Origin: an uncultured Treponema sp.
GTDB lineage: Bacteria; Spirochaetota; Spirochaetia; Treponematales; Treponemataceae
Reading direction: 5' to 3'
Length of the DNA stretch: 8,584 nt
Assembly (NCBI GenBank): GCA_937891125.1
Contig: CALAEZ010000173.1
Span: forward strand, 1-8,584
This document shows positions 6,660 through 8,584 of this stretch, piece by piece. The notes beneath the pieces are model-generated. The model saw only the letters and a list, made by a program, of their open reading frames with translations. It was not told the origin of the DNA and made no database searches. The first letter of the stretch is position 1. Every line of letters begins with the position of its first letter. The position numbers were made by a program, and so were the translations under genes.

Positions 6660-6923
6660 TTATTTGTCGTCGTAGTGATTCTTACATTGATAGATTTTTA
6701 TGCAGTCGCCGTCAATTTTGTAGACAAGGCGATTTTTCTTGTCAATTTCTCGGCTCTAAAGCCCTGAAAGGTTTTCTTTCAGTGGCTCTGGATGTCCAAG
6801 TCCGCTGTTCTCATTTCGTTCGATGTCGTCAATCAGCTTGTTGAGCTTTTCTAGCGTCTTTCGGTCTTGCTCCTGCCAGTCTAAGTACTGTTCCCAGGCA
6901 TCATCAATCCAGATTTTATTCAT
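6660..6923 (-). pseudogene. yoeB: YoeB-type mRNA interferase toxin, inactivated by a nonsense codon at W56
   Basis: Reading from ATG at 6923, the frame encodes MNKIWIDDAWEQYLDWQEQD, then GLGHPEPLKENLSGL, then TAG (6756-6758). It resumes with SREIDKKNRLVYKIDGD and ends ICQ-like at KNHYDDK before TAA. It aligns with E. coli YoeB without gaps through position 84. The TAG falls on the conserved Trp56 of the LSGFWSRR block, and TGG-to-TAG is one base change. The catalytic residues E46, R65, H83 and Y84 are all still encoded, but three of the four lie after the stop. No Met codon follows it for re-initiation. The intact toxin would be a ribosome-dependent endoribonuclease. The start lies 3 nt after the antitoxin stop in the usual antitoxin-first order. 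TAG acts as a normal stop for other genes in the window, so recoding is unlikely. Confidence 0.9.
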
Positions 6924-6926
6924 ATG

Positions 6927-7142
6927 CTATGCCTTGATAAGCTCGTGCTTGACAAAATGCAACTTTCCTTCATCATCGAGTTTCTTAAGCTCTTCAAGAT
7001 GGCGAATATTTGCCTCGCTATAAAAGTCATCGTCGGCAATTTTTTTCACACTGACGCGAGCTTTGGGCGACAGCTTAATCACGCCTTTAAGAGCCTCGAA
7101 AAGAGTGTTGTCTGCATTTTGAATGGTCATTGTTAGTGTCAT
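6927..7142 (-). CDS. Antitoxin of the YoeB-like system (RelB/Phd-type, small)
   Basis: A 71-residue protein placed immediately upstream of the broken YoeB toxin, hence its antitoxin by position. The N-terminal part (MTLTMTIQNADNTLFEALKGVIKL) could form the dimerisation/DNA-binding portion. The C-terminal part (FYSEANIRHLEELKKLDDEGKLHFVKHELI) resembles the toxin-wrapping tail of YefM/RelB-type antitoxins (FYSxxNxxxL... GK... HEL). The ATG at 7142 is supported by GGAGGT (7147-7152) 4 nt upstream. The reading frame is intact even though its toxin is dead. That is expected if the toxin was lost first, or if the antitoxin still neutralises a related toxin elsewhere. It is not a recognisable full YefM, so the family name is tentative. 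Confidence 0.8.
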   Translation of the reverse strand: MTLTMTIQNADNTLFEALKGVIKLSPKARVSVKKIADDDFYSEANIRHLEELKKLDDEGKLHFVKHELIKA

Positions 7143-7160
7143 GATTACCTCCGTTTCTCA

Positions 7161-7188
7161 CGTATAGCACAACAGTCCGCGCTGTAAA
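7161..7188 (-). promoter_or_regulatory. Promoter of the YoeB toxin-antitoxin operon (extended -10)
   Basis: TTTACA (7183-7188, 5/6), a 16-bp spacer, then TGC-TATACG (-10 at 7161-7166). The predicted leader of roughly 12-14 nt just holds the GGAGGT site. An AACAGT/ACTGTT inverted repeat brackets the -35. Confidence 0.5.
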
Positions 7189-7202
7189 AGCTAAACACTG
7201 TT
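7171..7202. repeat. Inverted repeat AACAGT-N20-ACTGTT around the antitoxin -35
   Basis: AACAGT at 7171-7176 and ACTGTT at 7197-7202 are perfect 6-bp inverted arms. They bracket the -35 of the toxin-antitoxin promoter, a position suited to autoregulation by the antitoxin. Six-base arms can occur by chance. Confidence 0.3.
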
Positions 7203-8096
7203 CTATTCTTCCGGCGCAAGCTTATTGCTAAAGTACGCTAATGCAGTGCCCATAACTAGGCAGACTGCACAGGCTGCGCTCATAGCTGCGCCGTGCACTG
7301 CGTTAAAGCCGGGAAACAAGTTTACCGCAGAGCCGCATAAAAGCCCGAAAATCACGGCATAGGTATGGTTTGGTGCGCGTTTAAGCAGGTATTTTACCAG
7401 CTGTGCGCCGCCTAAAAGGCCGAGTAAGACGCCGATTCCGTTTGGCAAAAGCAAAATAAGCGCGTGGAAAAACTCGCTTGGCACAAAAAGCGCGGGAATG
7501 CTTTTCATGACAATCGGGTACACGCCTAAAATAAGCATTAAAAGCGAGCCTGAAATTCCCGGCACAATCATGGCGACAGCTCCAACAAGCCCTGCAAAGA
7601 AAATGCGTGAAGCAAGCTTTACATTCCACGCAGGAAGGGCTGCTGTCATGCCGGCTGTTTTGTCGCCGCCACCATAGCGCACTTCAAGCCAAGAAAACAA
7701 AAGCAGGAGCGCAAGGCCTGAAAGCGCACATACGGCAACCGAAATCTTTTTTGCCGCCCCCATGCGCGCTCCGCTTTCGTTTTTTGTCATGTAGAGGAAC
7801 AGCATGGGAATGCTTCCTAAAATTAAGCCGGTAAAAAAATAATTTGTCTGCACCGGAAAATTGGTGTACAGCACCGTGATGAGCTTACTGAAAAGTAAAA
7901 CGCCGGTTGCCATTCCCAGAATAAGCGGAACGACAAAACGACGGTTTTGAATCAGCTTTTTTACGTTAAGTGTAATTGCGTTTACAAAGCGGTCGTAAAT
8001 ATTAAAAACAACGGCAAGCGTGCCGCCGGAAACACCCGGAATGACATTTGCCATGCCGATTACGATTCCAATTAAAAGAAGTCTGATAATATCCAT
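7203..8096 (-). CDS. popT: DUF368 / PopT-family polyprenyl-phosphate transporter
   Basis: Polytopic inner-membrane protein of 297 residues. DUF368 members (PopT) have been reported to return undecaprenyl phosphate across the membrane so the carrier can be reused in peptidoglycan and glycan synthesis. Two inverted-repeat-like halves each carry a Pro-Gly-Ser motif: NVIPGVSGGTLAVV (PGVSGG 20-25) and MIVPGISGSLLMLILG (PGISGS 179-184). About eight hydrophobic segments are visible, with a hydrophilic Lys/Gly-rich loop at 104-118 and another at 139-158. The start at 8096 (MDIIRLLLIGIVIGMAN) is chosen because the family begins just before the first PGVSGG. Upstream in-frame residues are unrelated, and TACAAT ends 6 nt before this ATG. 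It is monocistronic by spacing. Nearby glycosyltransferases and a peptidoglycan hydrolase fit an envelope context but do not show a direct link. Confidence 0.92.
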   Translation of the reverse strand: MDIIRLLLIGIVIGMANVIPGVSGGTLAVVFNIYDRFVNAITLNVKKLIQNRRFVVPLILGMATGVLLFSKLITVLYTNFPVQTNYFFTGLILGSIPMLFLYMTKNESGARMGAAKKISVAVCALSGLALLLLFSWLEVRYGGGDKTAGMTAALPAWNVKLASRIFFAGLVGAVAMIVPGISGSLLMLILGVYPIVMKSIPALFVPSEFFHALILLLPNGIGVLLGLLGGAQLVKYLLKRAPNHTYAVIFGLLCGSAVNLFPGFNAVHGAAMSAACAVCLVMGTALAYFSNKLAPEE

Positions 8097-8102
8097 GTGG
8101 GT

Positions 8103-8131
8103 ATTGTAGCATACTTCGCATACATTGTCGC
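8103..8131 (-). promoter_or_regulatory. Promoter of DUF368 gene, predicting a leaderless mRNA
   Basis: TGC-TACAAT (TACAAT at 8103-8108) is an extended -10 with exactly 6 nt to the ATG, placing +1 at its A. GCGACA (8126-8131, 4/6) is 17 bp upstream. No Shine-Dalgarno is present. Confidence 0.55.
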
Positions 8132-8137
8132 TTGTCA

Positions 8138-8159
8138 TGTCGAGGGCGTGCCCGAAACA
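8138..8159. repeat. REP-like imperfect palindrome
   Basis: GGGC-GT-GCCC with outer TGT/ACA arms and a 3-nt mismatch forms a 22-nt imperfect palindrome. With its flanks (GTCATGTCGA on one side, CGAAACATCTC on the other) it has the shape of dispersed intergenic repeats seen in many bacterial genomes. It lies directly after the break in the PIN toxin. Copy number cannot be judged from one window. Confidence 0.4.
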
Positions 8160-8179
8160 TCTCTTTGTAAATAAGATTC

Positions 8180-8217
8180 TTCTCCAAAACAATATTTGTA
8201 TCAATCAGCACTTCCAT
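8180..8217 (-). pseudogene. PIN-domain (VapC-type) toxin, 5' remnant
   Basis: From ATG at 8217 the frame reads MEVLIDTNIVLE, the hallmark first strand of PIN-domain RNases (catalytic Asp in DTN, here D6). Similarity stops after about 12 codons. The frame then passes through REP-like sequence (KNLIYKEMFRARPRHDKR...) into the start of the DUF368 gene and ends at 8002, so nothing resembling the rest of a ~130-residue PIN domain is present. It overlaps the upstream antitoxin by 17 bp, the usual coupled arrangement. It is a truncated, non-functional toxin. Confidence 0.7.
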
Positions 8218-8437
8218 ACTTTGCCTCAAAATATGCTGATTTTGTGCTGTCTGCGTCAATTCCTGCACCAAGCCCGCTAAAATGCTCAAACAATGCAAGG
8301 TCGCTTGCATTTGTTTCCTCAAATTTCAGTTTTTTTGACTGCAAAATATCCTCTATCTTTTTCTGCAAGATTTCAAGCTGAAATGTCGGCAAGAAATCAA
8401 TCTGCTGTGCATACATCTCAAACGCCACATCGCTCAT
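8201..8437 (-). CDS. Antitoxin of a VapBC/PIN-type toxin-antitoxin pair
   Basis: A 78-residue protein upstream of, and overlapping, the PIN-toxin remnant, so an antitoxin by position. MSDVAFEMYAQQIDFLPTFQ starts a helix-rich domain, followed by LEILQKKIEDILQSK and an acidic C-terminal half. FEHFSGLGAGIDADSTKSAYFEAKYG resembles the toxin-binding tail (F..fsG.gkGiDad...yy.ekYG) of small DUF2281-like antitoxins. ATG at 8437 is chosen over the in-frame GTG at 8446 because GGAGG (8446-8450) lies 8 nt before it and would overlap the GTG. The gene is intact although its partner is destroyed, mirroring the YoeB pair 1.3 kb away. Confidence 0.75.
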   Translation of the reverse strand: MSDVAFEMYAQQIDFLPTFQLEILQKKIEDILQSKKLKFEETNASDLALFEHFSGLGAGIDADSTKSAYFEAKYGSAD

Positions 8438-8456
8438 CTTTCGCACCTCCGCTTAC

Positions 8457-8485
8457 ATTATACTACACATTGCGCTACTTGTCGC
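8457..8485 (-). promoter_or_regulatory. Promoter of the PIN toxin-antitoxin remnant operon
   Basis: A perfect TATAAT (8457-8462) sits 17 bp from GCGACA (8480-8485). The predicted leader is about 13 nt and contains GGAGG. The -35 region shares AAGCGACAA with the DUF368 promoter. Confidence 0.55.
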
Positions 8486-8502
8486 TTTCTACTTTGCGCT
8501 AC
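8475..8502. repeat. Two degenerate 14-bp tandem units
   Basis: CTACTTGTCGCTTT (8475-8488) and CTACTTTGCGCTAC (8489-8502) match at about 10 of 14 positions. TTGCGCTAC also occurs exactly at 8470-8478 and 8494-8502. They lie over and just upstream of the antitoxin -35, so an operator or a decayed repeat is possible. Confidence 0.35.
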
Positions 8503-8584
8503 CCGCCACGCTTTTAGTTGCACAAATCTTCTTGTCCGCGTACCTCACCACGTCCTTGATGACCAGCTTCTGCACCGCACTGAT
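8489..8584 (-). CDS. C-terminal end of an unrecognised protein (partial)
   Basis: An open frame enters from the window's right edge and ends at TAG (8489-8491). It gives 31 residues, ISAVQKLVIKDVVRYADKK and then a short basic tail. The amphipathic helix-like sequence and GC-rich codons look like real coding sequence, and the other minus frames hit stops or look unnatural. I do not recognise the family. The stop lies within the tandem units upstream of the antitoxin promoter. Confidence 0.45.
   Translation of the reverse strand: MSAVQKLVIKDVVRYADKKICATKSVAGSAK

Noticed and set aside
6630..6660. Possible terminator between GT8 and the toxin remnant (AAAACGACTTTT)
   Set aside because: The stem is a weak A-T run without GC pairs or a following T-tract.
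6756..6758. TAG in the YoeB frame read as a recoded sense codon
   Set aside because: TAG terminates the MATE, acyltransferase A, antitoxin and DUF368 genes in this same window, so general TAG reassignment is not supported.
8097..8204. Longer DUF368 start (MIQILFWRR...)
   Set aside because: The added residues come from the PIN remnant and repeat region in another frame. The family N-terminus and the TACAAT-N6-ATG arrangement both support 8096.
8002..8322. 106-residue minus-strand frame as a single gene
   Set aside because: Residues before M36 are antitoxin antisense-frame shadow and the end runs into DUF368. Only the short MEVLIDTNIVLE piece is meaningful, and it is reported as a remnant.
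1..8584. CRISPR array, tRNA/rRNA genes, insertion sequence
   Set aside because: No regularly spaced long repeats, no cloverleaf or rRNA-like sequence, and no transposase were seen on either strand.

Overview
The window most resembles a chromosomal segment of a host-associated spirochaete, probably Treponema-like. This rests on compact gene packing, AT-leaning third positions, a relaxed lipobox, small toxin-antitoxin remnants, and family content (GT8 glycosyltransferases, PlsC-type acyltransferases, GH25, DUF368). The assignment is inference; there is no rRNA or other marker gene here.

Layout. 1-1121: a MATE-family membrane transporter missing its N-terminal third. The open frame upstream instead reads as a right-handed beta-helix surface-protein repeat, so the junction is a real fusion or an assembly chimera. 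1057-1980 (-): a GH25 lysozyme-like lipoprotein whose 3' end overlaps the MATE gene by 65 bp. 2164-4059 (+): a two-gene operon, GT8 glycosyltransferase then PlsC-like acyltransferase. 4056-4901 (-): an exported TPR-like helical protein, convergent with that operon. 4957-6629 (+): a second two-gene operon with the same families in the opposite order, acyltransferase then GT8, overlapping by ATGA. 6660-7142 (-): a toxin-antitoxin pair with an intact antitoxin and a YoeB toxin killed by one TGG-to-TAG change. 7203-8096 (-): a DUF368/PopT-type polyprenyl-phosphate transporter. 8097-8437 (-): a second broken toxin-antitoxin pair, with an intact antitoxin and a PIN/VapC toxin cut off after about 12 codons next to a REP-like palindrome. 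8489-8584 (-): the C-terminal end of an unrecognised gene.

How the genes may work together. Two glycosyltransferase-acyltransferase pairs, with an Und-P recycling transporter and a cell-wall hydrolase nearby, suggest envelope (glyco)lipid assembly. The acyltransferases share an unusual YPE-x-x-x-W block in place of the usual FPEGTR. The lipid product cannot be read from sequence.

The most distinctive signal is in gene starts. Genes that head transcription units in the core of the window (GH25, TPR protein, DUF368, and nearly so the first GT8) have a good -10 hexamer only 6-9 nt before the ATG and no Shine-Dalgarno. This predicts leaderless or near-leaderless mRNAs. Second genes of the operons and both antitoxins carry clear GAGG/GGAG/GGAGG sites.
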